Origin: Singulisphaera acidiphila DSM 18658
Lineage (GTDB): Bacteria > Planctomycetota > Planctomycetia > Isosphaerales > Isosphaeraceae
NCBI RefSeq assembly: GCF_000242455.2
Contig: NC_019892.1
Span: forward strand, 7,760,744 to 7,824,743
Reading direction: 5' to 3'
Length of the DNA: 64,000 bases
The position numbers and the translations under genes were made by a program. Below, piece after piece: positions 33,381 through 41,737 of the stretch. The first letter of the stretch is position 1. Each line of letters starts with the position of its first letter. The notes beneath the pieces are model-generated. The model did not search any database. It was not told where the DNA came from and saw nothing but the letters and a program-made list of their open reading frames with translations.

Positions 33381-35360
33381 TCAGAACGGAGGGCGCTGCA
33401 CGGGCCGAAGTCTCATGGGTTGAGGAGGTCGTTTCGGTTGCGCTCCCGGCTCGACGGGAACAAGCCGAGGCGGTGCGTTCTCTTGCTCGATCACGGCCGG
33501 GACCTCATCCACTCGGAGTTCCAGGACGTTGTCACGCGCGAACGGCATGGCCTCGAGCTCGCGAGGACCGACCGCTTCGGGGACAAGACGATCGAGGTTC
33601 ATCGCTGGCCGACCTCCGGACATTTTGACCCAATCCTTGGCCCGTAAGGCGAGGTAGTCGGGCCAACCCTGGTTCGGCGCGTCTTCCACTGTCAGCGCCG
33701 GCCCCTCCGGCGTCATCTCAAAACGCTGCGGCGCCTTTCGTTCGAGTGACTGAAGGAACTCGATCGTTCGTTCAGCCCGCTCCTCCTGCCCCTTTCCCAG
33801 GAAGATTTGCGCCCGGAGGCTCACCAGCCGGAGGCGATGATCGGGGGAGGTGGCTCGAGCCTCCAGCGACTCGAGCGAGCGAAGCGCCGCATCGTAGTCA
33901 CCCCGGAGGTAATCGAAGAAAAGGCGTGCCTCATCAACCTGATCATGCGTCGCCGGCTTGACCTCCGCCTTATCAAAGGGGCGATCACAGAGCGATTTCC
34001 CGAACCGGCCCAACCGCCGAAGCCGCACCGTGCTGGGGTGGTTCTCGGCAAGTTCTCCTGGAATCGGCAACGAGGTGGCCCGTTCGATCGAACGCCCGTT
34101 CTCTCGCGCGACCGCGGGAAGTCCGCCAAGTAGAAGCTGTCGCGCCGAGGCGACCAAAGTGGCGATCCATTCCAGACGCGCCGAGTCATCGGGGATCAGG
34201 GGCGTGAACCGGCCGGTGGGGAGATCCCACAAACCCGGTGGTGCGAAAAAAGCAGGCCCACCTGCTCGAAAGCCGAGTGTCTTGCCGCCAGGAGTGACCG
34301 CGAATGAGCTCAGCCGAACCGTGAAGTCGATCGGGTTGTCTTTTTTATGAACCACCTTGCCCCGAGGCAAGAACCAGCAAACGATCGACTGGTCGCCATC
34401 GGCATCGTCCGAAAAGAAGAGGGCTTCCTCGTCTTGATCGAAGCAGAAAGAAGTCCCCAGTTCCGGACGAACTCCCTCGCGCGGGTCGGCGGGAAGCGTC
34501 AGGTCTTCCTTGACTCCCCCATCAATCGAGATCCTAAGGAGCGCGGTGACCGCACCCACGGGTTCTTTCGGCGGCCGCGCCTTCCGTCGCGAAACAACCA
34601 TGACCGACCGCTTGTCACGCGACCAGACTGGCGGCTGGCAAGCCTGGCCGATGTCGGCCAGGTGGCGAGGCGTTCCGAAATTGGTGTCGAGATAATGCAA
34701 TGACTGGAGGTCGGCCCCTCGGAGAAATGCAAGCTTGGTTCCGTCCGGTGACCACGACGGTAAGCACGCGTCGGGAATCTCTTTGAGAACCCGGCCGTCG
34801 TCGACCCGAATGATCGCGATTCCAAGCGTCTGCTGAAGGAGAGGAATGGCGAGGTAACGGCCGTCCGAACTCCAGGCCAGGGTCAGGCCGGGAAGATCGG
34901 CCGGACGAAGGCCAGCCTCAACTTGCGCCTGCCGCGAGATGATCCGCTTGTTTTCGGGAGAGTCTTGAACGACGACTTCGAACCGGAGCCGTCCGTCGGG
35001 CTCGGAGATCAGCCGGCCGAACGCGATCGCTTTGCCGTCGGCCCTCCAAACGGGCGCAGTCAAGGGATTCCGCGATTCTTCGAGCAAGACCGAATCGCCT
35101 GTATCGGGACGGGTGGTCCAGAGCCGATAGAGAATTGCCGCGGGACGATCGGTCGAGGTGCTCCACCCAAGCTGCTCACTCTCGGGACCGGGCTTGACGC
35201 TGTAAAGCCATCCGGGTGGGAGGAGCCGCACCTCCTCGGAGCGAACGGCCATCGTATAGGCCAGCCATCGGCCCTCCGACGACCAGAGGACCGGCGCGGG
35301 GACGCATCCGAGCGAGACGGCCAGGGCCAGACCCAACAAGCCTGCTACACGAAGTCGCAT
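33381..35360 (-). CDS. Lipoprotein with TolB/WD40-like beta-propeller and helical C-terminus
   Basis: A 659-residue protein. The leader (LLGLALAVSLGC) ends in a lipobox Cys, so it should be a membrane-anchored lipoprotein. Residues about 30-400 show TolB-like propeller blades: APVWRADGKAIAFGR, LAWSSDGRYLAIP, PSWSPDGTKLAFLRG, PPVWSRDKRSVMVV and FAVTPGGKTLGFRAG. Residues about 430-560 are helical, TPR-like (LFFDYLRGDYDAALRSLESLE, LRLVSLRAQIFLGKGQEERAE). The tail is Pro/Arg-rich. Propellers of this type bind proteins or ligands in the periplasm. No enzyme motif is seen. It is a single gene. Confidence 0.8.
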   Translation of the reverse strand: MRLRVAGLLGLALAVSLGCVPAPVLWSSEGRWLAYTMAVRSEEVRLLPPGWLYSVKPGPESEQLGWSTSTDRPAAILYRLWTTRPDTGDSVLLEESRNPLTAPVWRADGKAIAFGRLISEPDGRLRFEVVVQDSPENKRIISRQAQVEAGLRPADLPGLTLAWSSDGRYLAIPLLQQTLGIAIIRVDDGRVLKEIPDACLPSWSPDGTKLAFLRGADLQSLHYLDTNFGTPRHLADIGQACQPPVWSRDKRSVMVVSRRKARPPKEPVGAVTALLRISIDGGVKEDLTLPADPREGVRPELGTSFCFDQDEEALFFSDDADGDQSIVCWFLPRGKVVHKKDNPIDFTVRLSSFAVTPGGKTLGFRAGGPAFFAPPGLWDLPTGRFTPLIPDDSARLEWIATLVASARQLLLGGLPAVARENGRSIERATSLPIPGELAENHPSTVRLRRLGRFGKSLCDRPFDKAEVKPATHDQVDEARLFFDYLRGDYDAALRSLESLEARATSPDHRLRLVSLRAQIFLGKGQEERAERTIEFLQSLERKAPQRFEMTPEGPALTVEDAPNQGWPDYLALRAKDWVKMSGGRPAMNLDRLVPEAVGPRELEAMPFARDNVLELRVDEVPAVIEQENAPPRLVPVEPGAQPKRPPQPMRLRPVQRPPF

Positions 35361-35775
35361 TGGGCTCACTCTCTGGAAACGAACTCGCCGATGGCGGAAT
35401 CCACCGGAATGAGGAGGATGCTCAGGCCTTTGCCCACATTCGCGTCGACCCTGAGTATAAACTTCCGCCCCCCCGCCTGCCTACCGAACGCAACCCGAGC
35501 TCATGCCAAAAGGGCACTCGGTTAGGAAATTTGGGTAATTCAGGAAGTCTGATTTGACGACGCTCGCAGCCGTTGTACATTCAAGCTGTCGGAACGTTAC
35601 GGAGGTTGGCGAGCCAAAGGGGCTGAGGGGTCCGAGCCAAGAGCGGGTCTCTTGTCAGATTAGGGCCGACTCGCTACAATAGTCGGCTTGGCATGGGATT
35701 GCGTCTACAGCCTCGCCTCCTTCTCAGTCGATAGATCCTCTTGAAACGTGTCTCTCGCCACCCTCGGGGATATCC
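35361..35775. other. Intergenic region ahead of the fatty-acid/polyketide-like gene group
   Basis: 415 bases between the divergent lipoprotein gene and the first dehydratase gene. It should carry the promoter of the 35.8-43.4 kb group. A locally AT-rich stretch around 35560-35600 is present, but no convincing -35/-10 pair or repeat was found. Confidence 0.4.
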
Positions 35776-36318
35776 ATGCGTTTTGTCCTGATCGACCGGA
35801 TCGTCGAACTCAAGCAGGGGCAATCCCTGGTCGCGGTCAAGAACCTCTCGCTCGCCGAGGAGTATCTGGCGGACCACTTCCCCGGTTTTCCCGTGATGCC
35901 CGGCGTACTGATGCTCGAGGCACTCACGCAGGCCGGCGCCTGGCTGATCCGCGATCTTGAGGACTTTGCGCACAGTGTCGTCCTGCTCAAGCAGGCCAAG
36001 ACCATCAAATACGGTAGTTTCGTTGAGCCGGGTCGGCAACTCCAGTTGCGTGTTGAGCTGATCTCGCACGGCGAACGAGAGAGTACGTTCAAAGGCTCGG
36101 GAGTGATTGACGGCCAGGATATGGTCAAAGGGCGATTCACCCTGACGCGATACAACCTGAGGGAACGCGATCCCGAGCTCCATGCCACCGACGCTTCGAT
36201 CGTGGCGGGGCTTCGCGACCTCTATGCCACACTCCGCAAGGGTTCAGTGGGGGCCCGCGCCATGATCAAGATCGGCTCAGCGCCGGTCGCCGCCGTGGCC
36301 CCCGGAGCGGACGCTTGA
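35776..36318 (+). CDS. FabZ-like 3-hydroxyacyl-ACP dehydratase (first)
   Basis: A 180-residue hot-dog-fold dehydratase. It has the FabZ active site: His34 in LADHFPGFPVMPGVLMLEAL, with Glu48 in the same helix. FabZ-type enzymes remove water from 3-hydroxyacyl-ACP to give trans-2-enoyl-ACP. Compared with E. coli FabZ (151 residues) it carries about 30 extra residues at the C-terminus (Ala/Pro-rich). It opens a run of seven same-strand genes with ACP, a second dehydratase and two ketosynthase homologues. Paired dehydratases are known in aryl-polyene and reducing type II polyketide systems, where two hot-dog proteins form a heterodimer. Confidence 0.85.
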   Translation: MRFVLIDRIVELKQGQSLVAVKNLSLAEEYLADHFPGFPVMPGVLMLEALTQAGAWLIRDLEDFAHSVVLLKQAKTIKYGSFVEPGRQLQLRVELISHGERESTFKGSGVIDGQDMVKGRFTLTRYNLRERDPELHATDASIVAGLRDLYATLRKGSVGARAMIKIGSAPVAAVAPGADA

Positions 36319-36671
36319 GATTGAGAAAACTCTTCGGCCTGTTTCAGTCCTTAGCCTTGGAGGTGTTTCGGCCCAGCCGCGGGTCCATTGGGGCTGCGGT
36401 TTGCATCGAATGATTCGATTTGGTCGACTGTGACTGCTGAGGTTGCAAGGTTTTTCAAAAATCAGCAAGATAGGGCCCAAACTAAAACCCTGCTGCCCGC
36501 CTTCGTTCCTGGCCGTCTTGCTTTTCTCTCTGCGGTGAGAATGAGCTCGGCTGAAGTTGCACCTATAGTTACGCCGACGATTAGATGAGTGTCCCGATCT
36601 TCGGCGGCTCCCTGTCGATTGGTCTCCCTAGGATGGGATTGGATTGGCGATCCCATTATTTCGAGGATGTT
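36319..36671. other. 353-base gap between dehydratase and ACP genes
   Basis: This gap is AT-richer than its neighbours and contains no credible frame. Its length and composition suggest a separate promoter for the ACP gene rather than a missing gene, since ACP usually needs higher expression. A GGTTTTTCAAAAATC inverted repeat lies near 36448-36462. Confidence 0.4.
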
Positions 36672-37058
36672 ATGCCGACACACGATGAGATCTTCCAGAA
36701 GGTCCAAGCCACTTTGGTCGATGCCTTGGGCGTGGACGAGGAGGACGTGACCAGTGACGCCACCCTCCAGGGGAACCTGGGCGCGGAATCGATCGATTTC
36801 CTCGACATCGTGTTCCGGCTCGAGCGGAACTTCGGGATCAAGATCCCCCGGGGCGAGTTGTTCCCGGAAAACGTCGTTTCCGACCCGGAGATGATCCAGG
36901 ACGGCAAACTGACGACCAAGGGCATTGACGAACTGAAGACGCGGATGCCCTACGCCGACCTGTCGAGCTTCGCCGCGGATCCCGACGTGGAAAAGATCGG
37001 TGATCTGTACACCGTGGAAATGCTGGTTCAGTACGTGCAGAGCAAGCTCTCCGCCTGA
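36672..37058 (+). CDS. Acyl carrier protein, unusually long
   Basis: A 128-residue acidic carrier protein. Ser40 in LGAESIDFLDIVFRLE is the phosphopantetheine site (usual motif D/E-S-L/I/V), and the helix II sequence is ACP-like. Typical ACPs are 75-85 residues. Here about 40 residues lie between helix II and the last helix (VVSDPEMIQDGKLTTKGIDE, then ELKTRMPYADLSSFAAD), so helix III is replaced or extended. The start ATG has GAGG upstream. It should carry the growing chain for the two dehydratases and the ketosynthase pair beside it. It is not the housekeeping ACP by length. Confidence 0.88.
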   Translation: MPTHDEIFQKVQATLVDALGVDEEDVTSDATLQGNLGAESIDFLDIVFRLERNFGIKIPRGELFPENVVSDPEMIQDGKLTTKGIDELKTRMPYADLSSFAADPDVEKIGDLYTVEMLVQYVQSKLSA

Positions 37059-37200
37059 GTATGGTGGCGCGGTCCCGCTACGGATAACGGGCAGTTGACA
37101 TCGCCGCGCCGTGGGGAGCAGGAATCGACCCGGTCGAGCTTCCGGGGAATTTCCCCGGAAAGCGACCGACGTCCATTGCCAGATCGGCGAGTGTTCCCTC

Positions 37201-37743
37201 ATGAGATGGATCTGGATCGACAAGTTCCTGGAATTCCGCAGCGGGGAGTTCGCGCGTGCGATCAAGAATTTGACGCTCGCGGAAGAACACCTGCACGACC
37301 ACTTTCCCGGCTACCCGGTCATGCCCGCCTCGCTCATCATCGAAGGGCTGGCACAGACCGGGGGGATCTTGGTCGGTGAGGCGGGAGGCTTCGCGGAGAA
37401 GGTGGTCCTGGCAAAAATTCCCCGGGCCGAATTCTTTGGCGTCGCCTGCGCAGGGGATCAATTGATCTACGAGGTCACCCTGACCGATCTGCGGAGCGAA
37501 GGGGCCGTGGTGGACGCCAAGGCGTTCCTCGACGGTGAATTGCTCGCCGACGTTGAAATCGTCTTCGCCCATCTGGATAACTCTCGAGCGAACCAGATCT
37601 TCGGGCCGAAGAATTTCGTCTTCACTCAGCAATTGCTGGGTGTTCTCGATCTGGCCAAGGCGCAGAACCGGGCTCGGGAGATCGCCGGTTCCGCACCGTC
37701 CAATGGACAGCCCAAAGAAGCATCTCCCCCGCTGGCAGACTGA
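37201..37743 (+). CDS. FabZ-like 3-hydroxyacyl-ACP dehydratase (second)
   Basis: A 180-residue paralogue of the first dehydratase, with His34 in LHDHFPGYPVMPASLIIEGL and Glu48, so the catalytic pair is also kept. It diverges in the substrate tunnel region (GILVGEAGGFAEKVVLAKIP) and has its own C-terminal tail. The two copies may form a heterodimer with different roles, as ApeI/ApeP do in aryl-polyene synthesis, or act on different chain lengths. The Met at 37201 starts the family homology; the frame is open upstream to 37111. Confidence 0.84.
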   Translation: MRWIWIDKFLEFRSGEFARAIKNLTLAEEHLHDHFPGYPVMPASLIIEGLAQTGGILVGEAGGFAEKVVLAKIPRAEFFGVACAGDQLIYEVTLTDLRSEGAVVDAKAFLDGELLADVEIVFAHLDNSRANQIFGPKNFVFTQQLLGVLDLAKAQNRAREIAGSAPSNGQPKEASPPLAD

Positions 37744-37875
37744 TTAAAAAACGTGTCAATCGGTTGATCCCGACGTCCCCGAGAGTCCCGTGCGGGGTGG
37801 GGGACGAGGCAACGAGTTTGCCGCCCTCGGCACCTTCGAGCCAAACCCACCACGGTGGAGAGCGACGAGTTCCTC

Positions 37876-39207
37876 ATGCTTCGTTCTGAACGCCGTGTGG
37901 TCATCACCGGTCTTGGTCTCGTCAGTCCCCTCGGGATTGGCCCCGAAGCCTATTGGGCCGCCCTATCCGAGGGACGGGGTGCCGTGCACAAGCTCACGGC
38001 ATTCCCGGTCGAGAACTTGCCCAACGACGTCGGCGGGGAAGTCCCCGACTTCAACCCCAAGACGTGGCCCAAGAAGTACTCTCTGCCCGACCCTGAGCAC
38101 CGCAAGGCGCTCACCAAGAGCATGAAGTACATGGCTCGCGACATCCAGCTCGCGGTGGCCGCCGCCGAGTTGGCCTTCGTCGACGCCGGCCTGACGGACG
38201 GGGCGATCGATCCCACGCGGATCGGCGTCGACCTGGGGGCAGGCCTGATCTCCACCGAGCTCGATGAGCTCGCCCCCGCGATCAACCACGCCTCGCAAAA
38301 CGGCGGGGCGTTCGACTATCGAATTTGGGGCCGAGAAAGCATCGGCCAGATCCCTCCGATCTGGCTCTTGAAGTATCTGCCCAACATGCTGGCCTGCCAC
38401 ATCTCGATCTTGCTCGACTGCCAAGGGCCGAGCAACACGATCACCGAGGCCGAGGCCGCCTCGAACCTGGCGATCGGCGAGGCGAGCCGGATCATCGCCC
38501 GAGGGCGAGCCGACCTCATGATCACCGGCGGGGCCGACTCGAAAATCCATCCGCTCAGCCTCGTCCGGATGAGCCTCCTCGAGCAGATGTCCCGCTGGAG
38601 CGGCGACCCCAGCGGCGCCTGCCGCCCGTTTGACGTCCAACGCGACGGCTGGGTCCCCGGCGAAGGGGCGGGAATCCTCGTCCTCGAAGAGCGTGAACAT
38701 GCTCTTAAACGAGGAGCGCGAATTCACGGTGAGATCCTCGGCTTCGGCTCGGGATGCGACGCCACGCCGGGCGGCGGCCTCGATCCCGACGGCATCGGCA
38801 CCGAGATCGCCCTCAACGCGGCGCTCCGCGACGCGGGGCTGGCTCCGTCCGAGATCGGCCACGTCAACGCCCACGGCGCCGCCTCGATCGTCTCCGACCT
38901 GGCCGAATCGCGAGCCTTCCAGCGCATCTTCGGCGGCGCGACGGTTCCCGTCACCGCGCTGAAGGGATACATGGGCAACCTGGTCTCGGGTTGCGGCGTG
39001 GTCGAGTTGATCGCCAGCTTGATCGGAGTCAATCAAGGGAAGATCCCCCAGACTCTCAACTGCGACGAACTCGACCCTGCTTGCGTCGTCGACCTCGTCC
39101 GAGGCGCACCTCGTGACACCAGCAATCCGACATTCGTGAATACCAATCTCACCCGGCACGGCCAGGCGGCCGCCCTGGTCGTCCGTGGCAATTCGGCCGC
39201 GAACTGA
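37876..39207 (+). CDS. Ketosynthase homologue lacking the catalytic Cys (chain-length-factor-like KS-beta)
   Basis: A 443-residue thiolase-fold protein aligned throughout with FabF (RRVVITGLGLVSPLGIG ... GVPVTALKGYMGNL). At the nucleophile position, where FabF has TAC(A/T), it reads TEAEA, so Glu193 replaces Cys. The first active-site His is kept (His333 in NAHGAAS), but the second is Asn368 (GNLVSGCG for GHLxxAAG), and the terminal NSFGFGG loop is lost. It cannot form an acyl-enzyme. This pattern matches KS-beta/CLF subunits, which pair with an active KS-alpha and set chain length; some of them decarboxylate malonyl-ACP. The active partner follows 33 bases downstream. The Met at 37876 is preferred over a GTG at 37855. 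Confidence 0.85.
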   Translation: MLRSERRVVITGLGLVSPLGIGPEAYWAALSEGRGAVHKLTAFPVENLPNDVGGEVPDFNPKTWPKKYSLPDPEHRKALTKSMKYMARDIQLAVAAAELAFVDAGLTDGAIDPTRIGVDLGAGLISTELDELAPAINHASQNGGAFDYRIWGRESIGQIPPIWLLKYLPNMLACHISILLDCQGPSNTITEAEAASNLAIGEASRIIARGRADLMITGGADSKIHPLSLVRMSLLEQMSRWSGDPSGACRPFDVQRDGWVPGEGAGILVLEEREHALKRGARIHGEILGFGSGCDATPGGGLDPDGIGTEIALNAALRDAGLAPSEIGHVNAHGAASIVSDLAESRAFQRIFGGATVPVTALKGYMGNLVSGCGVVELIASLIGVNQGKIPQTLNCDELDPACVVDLVRGAPRDTSNPTFVNTNLTRHGQAAALVVRGNSAAN

Positions 39208-39240
39208 CAAAGAGACTTTCGCCGTCGAGGAACAGGCTCC

Positions 39241-40524
39241 ATGCGTCGAATCGTCGTGACAGGAATGGGAATGGTCACGCCTCTGGGCCGTGACCTGGAG
39301 GCGACCTGGTCCGCACTCCAGGAAGGACGGAGCGGCGTCGGCGCCATCACACTGTTCGATGCCGAAACCTTTCCCACCCGAATCGCCGCCGAGGCCACCA
39401 ACTTCGCGCTCGAAGACTACATCAACGACGCCGAACGCTGGCAGGAATATTGCCGGAATACGAAGTTCGCCATCGCAGCCGCCCAGATGGCGATCGACCA
39501 CTCCGGACTCGAAACGGTGAAGGACCTCGACCGATCCCGGTTCGGGGTCTACCTCGGGTCGGGTGAAGGCCAGCAGGACTTTCCTCGGTTCGTCGAACTG
39601 GTGCGGAACGCGACCCGCCAGGGCAAAGTCGATACGACCGTGTTCACCAGCCAAGGGCTCCGCCAGCTCCACCCGATCCACGAGGCCGAGCAGGAGCCGG
39701 GGACCCCGTCGGGGCACCTCGCGAGCCTCTTCGGCGCTCGAGGACCGAACGCCAATTGCTTGACCGCCTGCGCTGCCAGCTCGCAGGCGATCGGCGAGGC
39801 CACTGAAATCATTCGTCGCGGTGACGCCGACGTCATGCTGTCCGGCGGCACCCACAGCATGATTCACCCGTTCGGGGTGACCGGCTTCAACCTCCTGACC
39901 GCGCTTTCGACCCGCAACGACGATCCCACCCGCGCCAGCCGGCCCTTCGACCGCGACCGCGACGGATTCATCCTCGGGGAAGGGGCGGGCATGCTCATTC
40001 TTGAAGAATTGGAGCATGCGAAGAAACGGGGTGCCACAATCTACGGGGAAGTCGCCGGCTACGGTTCGACCGCCGACGCGTTCCGAATCACCGACAGCCA
40101 CGACGAAGGCCGAGGCGCCATCGCTTGCATGCGTGAGGCCCTGGCCGAAGCCCGGCTCAACCCGGAGGACGTTGACTACATCAACGCCCACGGGACGAGC
40201 ACCTCGGTCAATGACTCGGTGGAGACATTGGCGATCAAGCGAACCTTGGGCGAAGCGGCCTACCAAGTGCCGATCTCCAGTACCAAGAGCATGATGGGCC
40301 ACCTGATCGCCGCAGCAGGCAGCGTTGAGGCGATTGTTTGTCTCCTGACGATTCGGGACGGTATCCTTCCTCCGACGATCAACCTGGACAATCCCGGTCC
40401 GGACTGCGACCTCGACTACATCCCACACGTCGCCAGGCGCAAGCTGGTCGATGTTACGTTCTCCAACAGTTTCGGTTTCGGCGGGCAGAACATCGCCTTG
40501 ATTCTTCGACGTTTCGCCGGCTGA
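39241..40524 (+). CDS. Beta-ketoacyl-ACP synthase, FabF-like (active KS-alpha partner)
   Basis: A 427-residue condensing enzyme that joins acyl groups to malonyl-ACP with loss of CO2. The complete Cys-His-His triad is present: Cys177 in LTACAASSQAIGEA, His317 in NAHGTSTSVND and His354 in SMMGHLIAAAG, plus the gating loop NSFGFGGQN. It follows the Cys-less homologue directly, so the two likely form a KS-alpha/KS-beta heterodimer of the type II polyketide or aryl-polyene kind. The ATG has GAGG upstream. It is probably distinct from the housekeeping fabF because of this context. Confidence 0.92.
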   Translation: MRRIVVTGMGMVTPLGRDLEATWSALQEGRSGVGAITLFDAETFPTRIAAEATNFALEDYINDAERWQEYCRNTKFAIAAAQMAIDHSGLETVKDLDRSRFGVYLGSGEGQQDFPRFVELVRNATRQGKVDTTVFTSQGLRQLHPIHEAEQEPGTPSGHLASLFGARGPNANCLTACAASSQAIGEATEIIRRGDADVMLSGGTHSMIHPFGVTGFNLLTALSTRNDDPTRASRPFDRDRDGFILGEGAGMLILEELEHAKKRGATIYGEVAGYGSTADAFRITDSHDEGRGAIACMREALAEARLNPEDVDYINAHGTSTSVNDSVETLAIKRTLGEAAYQVPISSTKSMMGHLIAAAGSVEAIVCLLTIRDGILPPTINLDNPGPDCDLDYIPHVARRKLVDVTFSNSFGFGGQNIALILRRFAG

Positions 40525-40619
40525 CGACGCGCCCGGCCCCTTTCTGGCGTGCCGGCGCCTCGAAAACCTGACCGAACCACACCTCGAGCTCACCCTGGCG
40601 GCGTCCACGGAGTCCAATC

Positions 40620-41657
40620 GTGCCCACTTCGTCTCTTCTGATCCTGCTGGTTCCGACGCTCGTGGCGCTCGGTATGCTGGCGATCTTCCTGATCCACGTG
40701 GCGATTCGATATGCGCCGATCGTTGGCCGGATCTTCGAGGAGTCGCCGCTCTTCCTTCCGCTTCGCGTCCCTCCCCTGCAGAACGACGGTGAGGCGGTCA
40801 CTTTTAGCACGAAGGACGGTCTGAAGCTCGCCGGCACGTACCTCACGGCTCGGACCACGTCCCGGCTCGGCGTCCTGGTTTTCTGCCATGAATACTTGAG
40901 TGATCGTTGGAGCTATCGCCCCTACGCCGATTATCTCCGTGACCTCGGTTTCGATATTTTCACCTTCGACTTCCGCAACCACGGCCAGAGCGAGAAGGAC
41001 TCGCAGTACAAGCCCTTACAATGGGTGACCGACCACGAGAAGGCCGACCTTCGTGGGGCCTTGGCTTACCTCCGGTCCCGCCCCGACCGTGATCCGGCCG
41101 GATTCGGACTGTTCGGGATCAGCCGAGGCGGTGGTACCGCCTTGGTCACCGCAGCGTCGGATCCCGGTGTCTGGGGTGTGATCACCGATGGCGCCTTCCC
41201 GACGCGGGGAACCATGCTCGCCTACATCCTCCGCTGGGCGGAGATTTACGTGGGCAGTCCACGTTTGTGGAAGCGGATGCCACTCTGGGTCTTCTCCTAC
41301 GTGGGGTGGGCAGGCCGGATGAAATCGCAGCGCAACCTGCGCTGCCACTTCCCCGACGTGGAACGCGCCGTGGCTCGGCTTGCACCTCGCCCCTGGTTGA
41401 TGATCCACGGCGGCAAGGACGCGTACATCGGTCCCGAGATCGCCCGGCTCCTGTTCGCCGAAGCGCGTGAGCCGAAAGAAATGTGGATCGTCCCCGGGGC
41501 CAAGCATAATCGCTGTCGCGAGGTTCAGCCCGAGGCCTATGCGGAGCGAATCACGACGTTCCTCGGGCGGGTGGCCCCACGCCGGGCTCTCCCTAAGCAG
41601 GCCCTCGACTCCGCTGCTCCCGTGACCCTGGAAATGTCTTCCTCGGGAGTTCTCTGA
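40620..41657 (+). CDS. Membrane-anchored alpha/beta-hydrolase
   Basis: A 345-residue protein starting at a GTG. Residues 5-28 form a transmembrane helix (LLILLVPTLVALGMLAIFLI). The hydrolase domain follows: VFCHEYLSDRWSYRPYADYL, FDFRNHGQSE, the nucleophile elbow GISRGGG (Ser), an acid in IHGGKDAYIGPE and the final His in VPGAKHNR. The triad looks intact. It could act as a thioesterase or acyltransferase releasing the product of the ketosynthase group at the membrane surface; this is inferred from position, 95 bases after the KS gene and before the GH3 gene. It has no PKS-type thioesterase signature. Confidence 0.82.
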   Translation: MPTSSLLILLVPTLVALGMLAIFLIHVAIRYAPIVGRIFEESPLFLPLRVPPLQNDGEAVTFSTKDGLKLAGTYLTARTTSRLGVLVFCHEYLSDRWSYRPYADYLRDLGFDIFTFDFRNHGQSEKDSQYKPLQWVTDHEKADLRGALAYLRSRPDRDPAGFGLFGISRGGGTALVTAASDPGVWGVITDGAFPTRGTMLAYILRWAEIYVGSPRLWKRMPLWVFSYVGWAGRMKSQRNLRCHFPDVERAVARLAPRPWLMIHGGKDAYIGPEIARLLFAEAREPKEMWIVPGAKHNRCREVQPEAYAERITTFLGRVAPRRALPKQALDSAAPVTLEMSSSGVL

Positions 41658-41737
41658 ACTTCCGCTTTCTTCGATTCGGACCGCCGCGCGGCTTGCGGCC
41701 GAACGGCAGGAACCGTTGAAGGAGAGGCGGGAAACCG

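Noticed and set aside
37963..40617. 884-codon open frame on the minus strand
   Set aside because: It lies opposite the two ketosynthase homologues, whose motifs and starts are clear. Its translation is repetitive Val/Gly/Asp/Arg sequence typical of the antisense frame of GC-rich genes.
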